NCBI RefSeq assembly: GCF_012971725.1
Contig: NZ_CP048833.1
Span: forward strand, 3,658,001-3,722,000
From: Pseudomonas multiresinivorans
GTDB lineage: Bacteria; Pseudomonadota; Gammaproteobacteria; Pseudomonadales; Pseudomonadaceae
Direction of reading: 5' to 3'
Length of the DNA stretch: 64,000 bases
The notes under the pieces were generated by a model. The model saw only the letters and a list, made by a program, of their open reading frames with translations. It did not search any database and had not been told where the DNA came from. The translations under genes and the position numbers were made by a program. This document shows, in pieces, positions 1 to 9,127 of the stretch; the stretch's first letter is position 1; each line of letters opens with the position of its first letter.

Positions 1-129
1 GTGGGCTACTTCCTGGCGCTGTTCGCCCCGCACTGGGTGTTCGTCATGCTCGGCGCCTTCATCGTCGGCGGCGGGGTGTTCTATGTGATCGGCTCGAATC
101 TGAGCCGGCGCAGCGCCAGCGGGGCTTGA
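1..129 (+). CDS. C-terminal end of a membrane protein (partial)
   Basis: An open frame runs from the window edge to a TGA at 127-129 and gives the last 42 residues of a protein. They form one or two hydrophobic stretches (GYFLALFAPHWVFVMLGAF and FIVGGGVFYVIG) and end in a short Arg/Ser tail. This pattern fits the last membrane helices of a multi-pass transporter such as an MFS permease, but the fragment is too short to name the family. The true start lies outside the window. Confidence 0.5.
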   Translation: MGYFLALFAPHWVFVMLGAFIVGGGVFYVIGSNLSRRSASGA

Positions 130-187
130 CCTCAAGTCCACTTGAACCGGGATGCTGGGCTCCATCGACTCGCTCAAGGAGCCCCGC

Positions 188-700
188 ATGCCCTACTCCC
201 CCGTTACCCCGCTGCACATCGCCGCCATCGGCATCGGCGCCACCCTGCTGATGGACGGCTGGAGCATCCTGCGCAAGCGCCTGCTGGGCATGCCGTCGCT
301 GGACTATGCGCTGGTCGGCCGCTGGGTCGGCCACATGCCGCGCAGGCGGTTCCGCCACGCCGCCATCGGCAAGGCCGAGCCGATCACCGCTGAGCGCGCG
401 CTGGGCTGGTTAGTGCATTACCTCACCGGCATCCTGTTCGCCGTGCTGCTGATCGGCGCCGCCGGCCGTGACTGGCTGTGCGCGCCAACGCTGCTGCCGG
501 CGCTGGTGCTCGGTCTGGCCACTGTCCTGCTGCCCTTCCTGGTGATGCAACCGGCGTTCGGCCTGGGTATCGCCGCCGCGAAAACGGCCCATCCCGGCAA
601 AGCTCGCATCCACAGCGTCCTGACCCACCTGATATTCGGCGCAGGGCTGTACCTGGCCGCGCAGATCGGCCTGCTGTTACCGGCGACCTGCACCAACTGA
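188..700 (+). CDS. DUF2938 family integral membrane protein
   Basis: This 170-aa protein has four or so hydrophobic segments (for example HIAAIGIGATLLMDG near the N terminus and THLIFGAGLYLAAQIGLLL near the C terminus). It carries the DUF2938 pattern: an early G-x-x-x-L-M-D, then S-L-x-Y-A-L-V-G-R-W, the ERALGWLVHY segment and the MQPAFGLGIAAAKT segment. The family has no established biochemical role. The start at 188 follows AAGGAG; an in-frame ATG at 152 lacks a good ribosome binding site. It stands alone, 51 bp before a regulator gene. Confidence 0.75.
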   Translation: MPYSPVTPLHIAAIGIGATLLMDGWSILRKRLLGMPSLDYALVGRWVGHMPRRRFRHAAIGKAEPITAERALGWLVHYLTGILFAVLLIGAAGRDWLCAPTLLPALVLGLATVLLPFLVMQPAFGLGIAAAKTAHPGKARIHSVLTHLIFGAGLYLAAQIGLLLPATCTN

Positions 701-751
701 ATCGCCGGACTACCCTTGCAGCGAACCTATCGCCGCGCAGGAAGCCAGCGA

Positions 752-2449
752 ATGAGCCGAATCCTCATTGCCGATCCACAACCCTTCACCCGCGCCGCCT
801 TGCGCCAGCGGCTGGTCGCGGCCGGGCATGAGGTGGTCGGCGAGACTGGCGACGGGCGCGAGGCCCTGGCGCTGGTGCATCGCCTGCACCCGGACCTGCT
901 GGTCCTCGACCTGGACCTGCCGCGCCTGGGCGGCGTGGAGCTGCTGCGGCGCTTCAGCAGTGCGGCAGCGCGGCAGAAGACACTGGTGTTCACCAACCTC
1001 TCGGGCGCCTACTACCACAGCCTATGCCTGCAAGCCGGCGCGTCCGGCTTCGTCCACAAGGGCGACCTGCCCGAGGAATTCGACGAGGCGGTGAAACTGG
1101 TGCTCAGCGGGCGCAAGGTATTTCCTGCGCGATTGCCCGACGTGCTGGCCGACGGTAGCGAGCAAGGCATCTCACCGGAGAGCATCACCCCCCGCGAACT
1201 GACGGTGCTGAAGTATCTGGCCCAGGGTTATCGGGTCAAGGACATCGCCGAACAACTGGCGATCAGCGATAGAACGGTCAGCACCTACAAGACCCGCCTG
1301 CTGGAGAAGACCCAGACCGAGTCGCTGATCGATCTGGTGCAGGCAGCCAGGCAGCGCGGCCTGCTGGACGACGGCGTGATCCGCGACCTCGCCCGTGCGC
1401 CCGGCGCGCAGCCCCATACGCCGGACCAGCTCGCCCAGCTACTGGACATCCTCCCCAATCCCGTCAGCCTGTGGAGTGTCGACGGCACCCTGCTGGCCTG
1501 CAATCCACGGTTCGCCGAGTACTACGACAAGAGCGAATCGGAACTGCTGGGCACCCCCATCTTCTCGTTGGGCAAGATCAACCCGCAGAACACCGAGCAA
1601 GCGCGCCGGGAGTTTCTCAAGGGCACCGCTTCGGGCGAGCCCTTCACGCTGATTGTCGATGCTCGTGCCGGAGCGGACCAGCGCATCATCCGATTGATCG
1701 GCGTGCCGATGAAGGATGAGTCAGGGAAGCTGATCGGTGTGCTGCTTTCAACCGTCGACATCACCGAACACGAGCGTTACGTCGAGCGCCTGCAGGAATC
1801 CAAGACCTACCTCGAATCCCTGTACGCCAGCCGCACGGGGTTCCTGACGACGTCGGGCCGGGACCTGCTCGTCGAGCTCGACTCACTCGACGCGCTACTG
1901 GCGGCGAGCCGCGCCAGGCATCCCAAGGATGCGAACCTGAGCCAGTCCAGCGCACACGTGAGCAAGATGCGCGACAAGATCGAAGTGCTCCTGGAGCTGA
2001 CGCGACTGGAACAGGGCGCCGTGTTGACCATTCCGCAATCGGAGAACCTCAACGAGCTGACCCAAAGGGCGCTGGACTCCGCGCACCCGCGACCCAAGCT
2101 GCACCCCTGCGCCGACGCGCCCTGGGGATGGATCGATCCGAACCGCTACCTGCGACTGATCCACGTACTGATCCGCAGCTTCGAGAAGGCCGGGCTGCCG
2201 CCGCTGGAACTGACCGCAGACTGCACCACGCTGCCCCACGGCGAACTGCGCTGGCAACTGGTATTCCGGGCCGCACAGGCCGAAGACGTCCAGCCGTCGC
2301 TGATCGATATCGAACAGCAGGCACGCATCCACCTCGCGCGCTGGTTGTGCCGCCTGCTTGGAGGAGAACTGAGGATCGGCAGCGCAACCGATGCTGCCAT
2401 CGCGGCATTGATCCAGCTCAAGCTGCCGAAAGGAAGTCCGCGCTTCTAG
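752..2449 (+). CDS. Response regulator with LuxR HTH, PAS and a degenerate histidine-kinase-like C terminus
   Basis: The 565-aa product starts with a receiver domain (about residues 3-120). It keeps the acidic pocket (Asp8), the phosphoacceptor Asp53 and the Thr81 and Lys103 positions. A LuxR/GerE helix-turn-helix follows at about 145-205 (TPRELTVLKYLAQGYRVKDI). A PAS domain lies at about 225-345, and a kinase-like tail runs to the end. The tail lacks a phosphoacceptor His in the dimerisation region, and the N and G boxes of a HATPase are not recognisable, although an LLGGELRIGS segment resembles the end of such a domain. It is therefore probably a DNA-binding regulator with a fused sensory or pseudokinase module. 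The start at 752 was chosen because the receiver domain begins there; the longer frame from 716 adds only Arg-rich sequence. The autotransporter gene 95 bp downstream on the same strand is a plausible target. Confidence 0.8.
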   Translation: MSRILIADPQPFTRAALRQRLVAAGHEVVGETGDGREALALVHRLHPDLLVLDLDLPRLGGVELLRRFSSAAARQKTLVFTNLSGAYYHSLCLQAGASGFVHKGDLPEEFDEAVKLVLSGRKVFPARLPDVLADGSEQGISPESITPRELTVLKYLAQGYRVKDIAEQLAISDRTVSTYKTRLLEKTQTESLIDLVQAARQRGLLDDGVIRDLARAPGAQPHTPDQLAQLLDILPNPVSLWSVDGTLLACNPRFAEYYDKSESELLGTPIFSLGKINPQNTEQARREFLKGTASGEPFTLIVDARAGADQRIIRLIGVPMKDESGKLIGVLLSTVDITEHERYVERLQESKTYLESLYASRTGFLTTSGRDLLVELDSLDALLAASRARHPKDANLSQSSAHVSKMRDKIEVLLELTRLEQGAVLTIPQSENLNELTQRALDSAHPRPKLHPCADAPWGWIDPNRYLRLIHVLIRSFEKAGLPPLELTADCTTLPHGELRWQLVFRAAQAEDVQPSLIDIEQQARIHLARWLCRLLGGELRIGSATDAAIAALIQLKLPKGSPRF

Positions 2450-2515
2450 TGCATCCACTACAGCAGTATCAGTCGCCCCCGATGGGGCGCACCTCCGCCT
2501 GACCCGATGCTTGCG

Positions 2516-2535
2516 CCATAGCCCCCTCGCTATGG
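2516..2535 (+). other. Hairpin overlapping the ribosome binding site of the autotransporter gene
   Basis: CCATAGC and GCTATGG form perfect 7-bp arms around a 6-nt loop. The last two G of the 3' arm are the first bases of the GGAGAAG ribosome binding site ahead of the ATG at 2545. The fold could limit translation. No function is proven, and a chance palindrome is possible. A second small stem (CGCCCC/GGGGCG) lies near 2474-2489. Confidence 0.35.
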
Positions 2536-2544
2536 AGAAGCATC

Positions 2545-5500
2545 ATGAAAATCGCACACGCCGCTCGCCGTTCACCCACGCCGGAAACCTCCCTCTCGCA
2601 TTTGCGCCGCTCGCACCTGGCCCAGGCCATCAGCCTGATCCTGGCCAGCCTGTTCAGCCTGCGGGTGATCGAGGCGGAAGCCGAAGACAGCGTCACCGAA
2701 GCCGATACCGACGACCTCAACCAGCCCTCCGAGGCCGGCGCGGTGTTCGACCCCGCACCAGCTTCGTACCTCGATATCGCCCTGCAAGCCGTTCAGCAGG
2801 CTCCGGCCGCCTTTGCCAGCCGCGCCCTGCTTGGCGCGCCGCCGCCGATCAGTGTGACCACCACCGGCGGCATCGGCATCGCCACCACGGGCAGCCATAC
2901 CGAGCCCACGGTCAGGCTTCTCGCCGCCAACGCCACGGGCGTGAAGGCCAGCGGATCCGTCAGCATCAGCCAGGGCCGCATCGAGAACTCCGCCACCACG
3001 GCCGCGGCTGCCAAGGGCCAGACCGGTTCGCAGGTCGGTGCCGGGGATACGCTGACGATCACCGATAGCAGCATCGTTCTCGACCCGAAAACGGCTGCCA
3101 GCGTGGCAATCACCACCAATGACCTCACTGGCGTGCGCGTCGACGCCAATGGTACGGCGCAACTGAGCGACACCCAGGTACTGATCGGCGGCGGTGCCAA
3201 AGGCAACAACAATCGCGGGATCGTGGTCACCAACGGCCAGTTGGACATGCACCGCGGCTCGGTGGGCACGCAGTCCTGGGGTGGCGTCGGCGTCACCCTG
3301 GAGAATGGCGCGCAGGCACGGCTGGACGACGTCGCCGTCACCACCACGGGCGTGCGCAGCACCACGACCGGCGGCGCCCACGGCGTACTGGTTACTGGCG
3401 CGAGTTCGCTCACCGCCAGCGGCGGCACGATCGATACCAGCGGCGGCTCGGCCTACGGGCTGCGGGTCGACGGAGGATCCTCCGCCAACCTCAGCGGCAC
3501 TGCCGTCACCACTGCCGGCGGCAACGGCCACGGCGTCCTGGCCGATGCTGCGCGGGTCGATTTCGACGGCGGATCGATCACCACGACCGGCAAGGGCTCC
3601 GTCGGTGTCTGGGCGCGCAATGGCGCGACCGTCCACCTGACTGGCGATACGCAGATTCATACCAGCGGGGCGGCAGTCTCCTCCGCCAGCCCGGTGGATG
3701 ACGAGAAATCCCTGAGCCTGAGCCACGGCCTGCTCGCCGGGGGCAGTGGCACGCTGATCGACGCCGAAGGCGTCAGCCTCGATATCGCCGCCGGCAGCGC
3801 CAGCGCCGCACGAGCCGAGGACGGTGCGCAGATCGCCTTGCGCAATGCGGACATCGCGGTCACCGGCAGCGCCACCACCACCACTACCACCGCGGCGCTG
3901 CACGCCTTGTCCGGCAGCTCCATCACCGCCACCGGCTCCTCCCTCGACATTTCGGGTACCAACGTCGGCGGCGCCCGTGCCGAAGGCAGCGGCAGCCATG
4001 TCCTGCTCAGCCACTCCAGCGCCAGGATCAGCGGCTCCGGCAGCGTCGCCAACCCGACCGCCGGTGCGCGCGCCATGGGCGGCGGCAGCGTGGCGCTCGA
4101 TCACGCCACGCTGGACGTGCATGGCCTGCTCTACGGCCACGGGGTCTCCATCGAGGGCGCGGGTTCCAGCGGCAGCCTGAGCCACTCCACGGTGAGCGTG
4201 GACGGCAACCGCTCCATCGGCCTCAATATCACCGGCGGAGCCACGGCGACAGTCGATGCCAGCAGCCTCTCGGTGGATGCGCCGGCCGGCGCCGTCGGCC
4301 CCTGGTCGCCGGGCGTGCTGGTAGACGGCGCCGGATCGAGCCTGCAGATGACCGGCAGCGATGTGCACACCACGCCCAAGACCAGTTACGGCGTGCAGAT
4401 TCGCGAAGGCGCCGGCGCCACCATCAGCAACGGCAGCATCACCACCCAAGGCAACTACTCCACGGCACTGGCCGCCGGCAGCTCCTCCAGCGCCGCGCCG
4501 GGCTCGACCCTCACCGCCAACAACCTGACCGTGACCACCCACGGCAACGACAACGCCATGGGCATAGTCGCCGACCTGGGTGCCACGGTGATCGTGCATG
4601 GCGGCTCGGTCACCACCACCGGCAACGGCTCGCCGGTGGCCAGCAACCTCACCTTTCCTCACGGCCTGGCCGCGCGCAATCCCGGCGCCCTGCTGGTGGC
4701 CGACGGCACCAGCGTGCTGACCCAGGGTTCGCAAGCCTACGGCGCCGCCGTGGACGATGGCGGCAGCATGATCCTCGACAACCTGAGCGTGAAAACCGAA
4801 GGCCAGTACTCGGTCGGGCTGTACGCCGGCATCGGCTCCGCCAAGCCCGGCACGGTCGGCCTCTCCGCCAGCCACGTCACCGTGCAGACTTCCGGCGACC
4901 ACGCCGCCGGCGCCATGGTCAGCCGACAGTACAAGAGCGAGACCGCGACGCTTGACCTCAGCGACAGCAGCATCTCCACCCTGGGCGCCAGCTCCCACGG
5001 CCTGCGGGCTGAATCCGGCGGTGCGCTGAGCGCCACCAACAGCGCCGTCAGCACCCAGGGCGAACAGGCCGTGGGGGTGTTCGCCAACAACACTGCCAGC
5101 GCCCGCCTGGATGGCGTCAGCGTGAATACCCAGGGCGACTTCGGCCACGGCGTGGTGGCCCGCCAGGGCGGCAGCGTCGACGCCGAATCCGTCGTGGTGG
5201 CCGTACAGGGTGCGCAATCCGCAGCGCTTTATGTGCAGGGAACCGAAGCGCTTCCGGGCCAGGTCCGCATGGACCGCGCCACACTGTCCAACCGCGACGG
5301 CGCCACCATCGCCACCGCCGGTGTCGCCGATATCGCCCTCAGCCGTTCCCTCGCCGGCGGCAGTGGCCAGTGGCTGAACGTGGACCGCTCGGTGGCCAGC
5401 GATGGCAGCAGCGTTCCGGACATGGGTACCGGCCAGTGGCAAGGCATCGGCACCAGCCAGGACGCCGCTGGCGACGCCCGACTGGACCTGTCGTCCTCCC

Positions 5501-7119
5501 TGGTCACCGGCACGGCGAAAACCGCGGCCGGCAGCCACTCGGACGTGACCCTGCGTGACACCAGCCTGTGGCAGCTCACCGGCGATTCGAACCTGAGCAG
5601 CCTGCGCAACGACGCCAGCCTGATCGACTTCAGCGCCGACGGCGGCTACAAGCAGCTCAGCGTCAATGACTACCACGGCGCAAACGGCACCCTCGCGCTG
5701 AACACCTACCTGTACAAGGACGACTCGCCCTCCGACCAACTGGTGATCGACGGCGGCCAGGCCACCGGCGAAAGCAACCTGCGGATCAAGAACGCCGGCG
5801 GCCCCGGCGCGCTGACCGAAGGCAACGGCATCAAGGTGGTCGATGCGGTGAACGGCGGCACCACCGATGCCGAGGCTTTCCGCCTGCTCAACCGGGTCAA
5901 GGCCGGCCCGTACGAATACACGCTGCACCGCGCCAGCCTCGACGACAGCAATGGCGAAGCCTGGTACCTGCGCTCGACGAAGGATGCTGCTCCGGTCGAT
6001 CCAGTTGATCCGGTCGATCCCGTCACCCCTGTCGATCCAGCCGACCCGGTCGCTCCCATCGACCCCATCACCCCCGTCACTCCCGACGCACCGACCGACC
6101 CGGCCCCTGCGCCTGCGCCGCAGGTACCCAACTACCGCGCGGAAACCTCGCTGTACAGCGCCCTCCCCGCCATGGCACTGAACTACAGCCGCGCCCTGGT
6201 CGACACACTGCACGAGCGAGTGGGAGAAGAACGGCGCAACGCCACCGATCCTCTGCCCAGCGAAGCAACCGATACCTACGGCCCGTCCCTGGGCTGGGGC
6301 CGGCTGATCTACCAGAAGGGCAAGGACGGCCTGCCCGGTGGCGCCGATTACGACTACCGCATCCAGGCCTTCCAGGTGGGCGCCGACCTCTACCGCAACG
6401 AGGACAGCGACGGCAGCACCAACCAGGCCGGTCTGTCGCTGCAGGCCGGGCGCATCAAGGGCAATGTAGAGCATACCGACGGCCAGGGCGCCGGCGACGA
6501 CACCCTGCGCTCCTACGGCATCGGCGGCTACTGGACGCACTTCGGCCCGAAAGGCTGGTACCTGGACGGCGTGCTGCAGTTCAACCGCTTCGACATGCAG
6601 GCCCGCGCCAACGACGCCGACTCCCTGAAGAGCCGCGGCCATGGCGTCACCGCATCGCTGGAAGGCGGCTACCCGTTCAAACTCAACCGTGACAAGACCC
6701 TCCACCTCGAGCCGCAGGCCCAGCTGATCGCCAGCCGGCTGAAACTCGATGACAGCCACGACGACGCCGCCGACGTGCACTTCGAGGACGTCGACTCCCT
6801 CACCGGCCGCCTGGGCGTGCGGGTCGACAAGGACTGGTTCCGCGAGGATGACAAGGGGCGTATCCATCGCACCAACGCCTGGGTACGGCCGAGCGTCTGG
6901 CACGAGTTCAAAGGCAAGGCCAAGACCGAGTTCTCCTCGGCCAACGGCTACATCCCCTTCGGCACCGACATGGACGGCACCTGGGGCGAACTGAACCTGG
7001 GGGTGGACTACCAGCTCGACGACCGTACCAGTCTGACCGGTGGTCTCGGCATTCAGAAATCCTTCGATGGTGAGGGCCGCAGCTACGAAGGCATCCTGGG
7101 TATCAAGGTGAAATTCTGA
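2545..7119 (+). CDS. Large autotransporter adhesin (type Va secretion, pertactin-like)
   Basis: This 1524-aa protein has an N-terminal export region (hydrophobic SHLAQAISLILASLFSLRV at about 23-41). A passenger of about 1100 residues follows, rich in Gly, Ser, Thr, Ala and Asp and made of repeating GxSxxTTxG-like units, as expected for a long right-handed beta-helix. A Pro/Asp/Val/Thr linker covers about residues 1149-1193 (repeats of PVDPVDP). The segment at about 1203-1240 resembles the junction before the barrel, and a C-terminal autotransporter beta-barrel of about 280 residues ends in IKVKF with a terminal Phe. The passenger should be displayed on or released from the cell surface. The start follows GGAGAAG at a good distance. 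No protease triad was recognised, so adhesion or biofilm formation is the likelier role. The upstream receiver/LuxR/PAS regulator may control it. Confidence 0.9.
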   Translation: MKIAHAARRSPTPETSLSHLRRSHLAQAISLILASLFSLRVIEAEAEDSVTEADTDDLNQPSEAGAVFDPAPASYLDIALQAVQQAPAAFASRALLGAPPPISVTTTGGIGIATTGSHTEPTVRLLAANATGVKASGSVSISQGRIENSATTAAAAKGQTGSQVGAGDTLTITDSSIVLDPKTAASVAITTNDLTGVRVDANGTAQLSDTQVLIGGGAKGNNNRGIVVTNGQLDMHRGSVGTQSWGGVGVTLENGAQARLDDVAVTTTGVRSTTTGGAHGVLVTGASSLTASGGTIDTSGGSAYGLRVDGGSSANLSGTAVTTAGGNGHGVLADAARVDFDGGSITTTGKGSVGVWARNGATVHLTGDTQIHTSGAAVSSASPVDDEKSLSLSHGLLAGGSGTLIDAEGVSLDIAAGSASAARAEDGAQIALRNADIAVTGSATTTTTTAALHALSGSSITATGSSLDISGTNVGGARAEGSGSHVLLSHSSARISGSGSVANPTAGARAMGGGSVALDHATLDVHGLLYGHGVSIEGAGSSGSLSHSTVSVDGNRSIGLNITGGATATVDASSLSVDAPAGAVGPWSPGVLVDGAGSSLQMTGSDVHTTPKTSYGVQIREGAGATISNGSITTQGNYSTALAAGSSSSAAPGSTLTANNLTVTTHGNDNAMGIVADLGATVIVHGGSVTTTGNGSPVASNLTFPHGLAARNPGALLVADGTSVLTQGSQAYGAAVDDGGSMILDNLSVKTEGQYSVGLYAGIGSAKPGTVGLSASHVTVQTSGDHAAGAMVSRQYKSETATLDLSDSSISTLGASSHGLRAESGGALSATNSAVSTQGEQAVGVFANNTASARLDGVSVNTQGDFGHGVVARQGGSVDAESVVVAVQGAQSAALYVQGTEALPGQVRMDRATLSNRDGATIATAGVADIALSRSLAGGSGQWLNVDRSVASDGSSVPDMGTGQWQGIGTSQDAAGDARLDLSSSLVTGTAKTAAGSHSDVTLRDTSLWQLTGDSNLSSLRNDASLIDFSADGGYKQLSVNDYHGANGTLALNTYLYKDDSPSDQLVIDGGQATGESNLRIKNAGGPGALTEGNGIKVVDAVNGGTTDAEAFRLLNRVKAGPYEYTLHRASLDDSNGEAWYLRSTKDAAPVDPVDPVDPVTPVDPADPVAPIDPITPVTPDAPTDPAPAPAPQVPNYRAETSLYSALPAMALNYSRALVDTLHERVGEERRNATDPLPSEATDTYGPSLGWGRLIYQKGKDGLPGGADYDYRIQAFQVGADLYRNEDSDGSTNQAGLSLQAGRIKGNVEHTDGQGAGDDTLRSYGIGGYWTHFGPKGWYLDGVLQFNRFDMQARANDADSLKSRGHGVTASLEGGYPFKLNRDKTLHLEPQAQLIASRLKLDDSHDDAADVHFEDVDSLTGRLGVRVDKDWFREDDKGRIHRTNAWVRPSVWHEFKGKAKTEFSSANGYIPFGTDMDGTWGELNLGVDYQLDDRTSLTGGLGIQKSFDGEGRSYEGILGIKVKF

Positions 7120-7137
7120 ACATTGATCACTGACCGG

Positions 7138-7168
7138 CGAGGCCCCCTCCGGGCGCCTCGCTGTTTTT
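7138..7168 (+). terminator. Rho-independent terminator of the autotransporter gene
   Basis: CGAGGC and GCCTCG arms, with an inner CCC/GGG pairing, are followed by CTGTTTTTAT. The element lies 19 bp after the autotransporter stop codon. Confidence 0.75.
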
Positions 7169-7193
7169 ATTCATGCCCCTGAGGGAGAGCGCC

Positions 7194-7400
7194 ATGCAAA
7201 TCCATGACAACCAGATCCTGCGCGCCGTGCGCACCACATCCTTCAACAACGAGGTCGCCGCCGAGCTGCTTCGCGAACTGTGCTCCTGCAACGTCACCGA
7301 CGAACAGGCCCGGCGCATCCGCTGCGCCGCGCGCCAACTGCTGCTGGATGCGGATGCGCTCGAATGCGTTTGGCAGGAGCTCAACGGCGAACCCGCGTAG
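7194..7400 (+). CDS. Small hypothetical protein (68 aa)
   Basis: A 68-residue predicted soluble, mainly helical protein starting MQIHDNQILRAV. The ATG at 7194 follows GGGAGAG at ideal spacing; an upstream ATG at 7173 has no ribosome binding site and lies just after the terminator. It holds three Cys (LCSCNV and RIRCAAR) and one late Cys (ALECVW). No family was recognised. It sits alone between a terminator and a REP pair. Confidence 0.55.
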   Translation: MQIHDNQILRAVRTTSFNNEVAAELLRELCSCNVTDEQARRIRCAARQLLLDADALECVWQELNGEPA

Positions 7401-7407
7401 CTTTTGC

Positions 7408-7483
7408 AGGAGCGAGCTTGCTCGCGAACCGCCCAGCTCCAGCGCCCCCGGATACTGCGTTCGCGAGCAAGCTCGCTCCTACA
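7408..7483. repeat. Inverted pair of Pseudomonas REP elements
   Basis: AGGAGCGAGCTTGCTCGCGAA at about 7408-7428 is repeated in inverse orientation at 7460-7480. The two arms can fold into a long stem. Similar pairs occur at 47549, 54049 and 61086 in this window, always between genes. Confidence 0.9.
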
Positions 7484-7581
7484 GGTTCAGGCACCCTGCT
7501 GGCAGTTGAACGTGGCGTGGAAACGGACTCCGTCCGCGATCGCCGTCAGGCCGCATCGCGGATGAAATCCTGCGCCGAAAC

Positions 7582-9027
7582 TCAGGCGTGTTGCGCGCCG
7601 GCTCGCTTGAGCAACTGCTTGCAGCGCTCGGACAGGTGCACCACGCGCAGGTGCTTGCCAGCCTTGGCGTAGCGCTCGCGCAAGGTTATCAGCGCCGCGA
7701 TGGCCGAGTAGTCGACGAAGCTCAGGTGCGCGCAGTCCAGCGTGACCTGCTGCGGGTCACCCGCCGGGTCGAACTGGTTGAGGAAGGGCGTGGTGGAGGC
7801 AAAGAACAGCGTGCCGTGGACGCGGTACAGCTTGCTGCCATCGGCTTCTTCGTGCACATCGGCGTACAGCTCGCGGGCATGCTTCCAGGCGAAATCCAGT
7901 GCCGCCAGGATGATCCCGCAGAACACGGCGGTGGCCAGATCGGTGGCGACAGTGATGGCGGTCACCGCAATGATCACCAGCACATCGCTCAGCGGCACCT
8001 TGTTCAGTACCCGCAGCGAGGCCCAGGCGAAGGTCTGCTGGGACACCACGAACATCACGCCCACCAGCGCCGCCAGCGGAATCCGCTCGATCAAGGGTGA
8101 GAGGAACAGCACGAACAGCAGGATCATCACCCCGGCGACAACGCCGGAAAGCCGACCACGGCCACCGGAGCTGAGGTTGATCACCGTCTGGCCGATCATC
8201 GCGCAGCCGCCCATGCCGCCGAATAGACCGGAAACGATGTTGGCGCCACCCAGCGCCACACACTCGCGGTCCGGGAAGCCGCGGCTCTCGGTGATCTCGT
8301 CGGTGAGGTTGAGGGTCAGCAGGGTTTCCAGGATGCCGACCATGGCCATCAGGAAGGCATAGGGCGCAATGATCCGCAGGGTATCCAGGTTCCAGGGGAT
8401 GTCCGGCAGCGCGAACGGCGGCAGGCCGCCGGCGATGTGCGCCATGTCGCCCAGGGTGCGGGTCGGCAGGCCCAGCAGGTAGACCAGCAGACCCACGCCG
8501 AGGATCGCCACCAGCGCCGGCGGCACCGTGCGGGTCAGCTTCGGCAGCAGATAGACCACTGCCATGGTCAGTGCAACCAGCCCCAGCATCACATACAGCG
8601 GGTTGCCGCTGAGCCAGTGCTCGCCGTCCTTGAAATGCTCCAGTTGCGCCATGGCGATGACGATCGCCAGGCCGTTGACGAAGCCGAGCATCACCGGGTG
8701 CGGCACCATGCGCACCAGTTTGCCCAGGCGCAGCACGCCGAACAGGATCATCACCACACCACCAAGCAACACCGTGGCCAGCAGGTACTGCACGCCGTGC
8801 TGCACCACCAGTGCAACGATCACCACCGCCATCGAGCCGGCAGCGCCGGAAACCATGCCGGGACGGCCACCGAACAGTGCTGTGAGCGTGCAGAGGATGA
8901 AGGCGCCGTACAGCCCCATCAGCGGGTTGAGGTGGGCGACCAGGGCGAAGGCGATGCACTCGGGCACCAGCGCGAAGGACGTGGTGAGTCCGGCCAGGAC
9001 ATCGGCACGCAGGCGGGCGGGTTTCAT
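7582..9027 (-). CDS. SulP family anion transporter with STAS domain
   Basis: The 481-aa protein has ten or more hydrophobic segments, starting with the SulP signature region (ADVLAGLTTSFALVPECIAFALVA) and containing the conserved GGMGGCAMIGQTVINLSSGGRGRLSG loop. A cytoplasmic STAS domain occupies about the last 90 residues (VTLDCAHLSFVDYSAIAAL). SulP proteins move sulfate, bicarbonate or related anions in the inner membrane; the substrate cannot be read from the sequence. It is shorter than typical 550-600-aa members, mostly because of a compact STAS region. The gene ends about 100 bp after the REP pair and is the next gene downstream of nfxB on the same strand. Confidence 0.88.
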   Translation of the reverse strand: MKPARLRADVLAGLTTSFALVPECIAFALVAHLNPLMGLYGAFILCTLTALFGGRPGMVSGAAGSMAVVIVALVVQHGVQYLLATVLLGGVVMILFGVLRLGKLVRMVPHPVMLGFVNGLAIVIAMAQLEHFKDGEHWLSGNPLYVMLGLVALTMAVVYLLPKLTRTVPPALVAILGVGLLVYLLGLPTRTLGDMAHIAGGLPPFALPDIPWNLDTLRIIAPYAFLMAMVGILETLLTLNLTDEITESRGFPDRECVALGGANIVSGLFGGMGGCAMIGQTVINLSSGGRGRLSGVVAGVMILLFVLFLSPLIERIPLAALVGVMFVVSQQTFAWASLRVLNKVPLSDVLVIIAVTAITVATDLATAVFCGIILAALDFAWKHARELYADVHEEADGSKLYRVHGTLFFASTTPFLNQFDPAGDPQQVTLDCAHLSFVDYSAIAALITLRERYAKAGKHLRVVHLSERCKQLLKRAGAQHA

Positions 9028-9127
9028 TTAGCTACTCGGAACGGGGACTTCGAAGGGCCGGCAATGGTACGGAAAACCGCCCTGCCCAGCCACCCGCCAG
9101 TCCCGCGCCCTTCCCTGCACCGCAGGT

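Noticed and set aside
5990..6125. Proline-rich repeat in the autotransporter as a possible frameshift or assembly error
   Set aside because: The frame stays open and the passenger-barrel junction is where such a linker is expected.
2572..6903. A 1443-aa open frame antisense to the autotransporter gene
   Set aside because: It mirrors the codon bias of the high-GC autotransporter gene, is low-complexity (Gly/Ala/Val) and has no domain; the sense frame has signal, linker and barrel.
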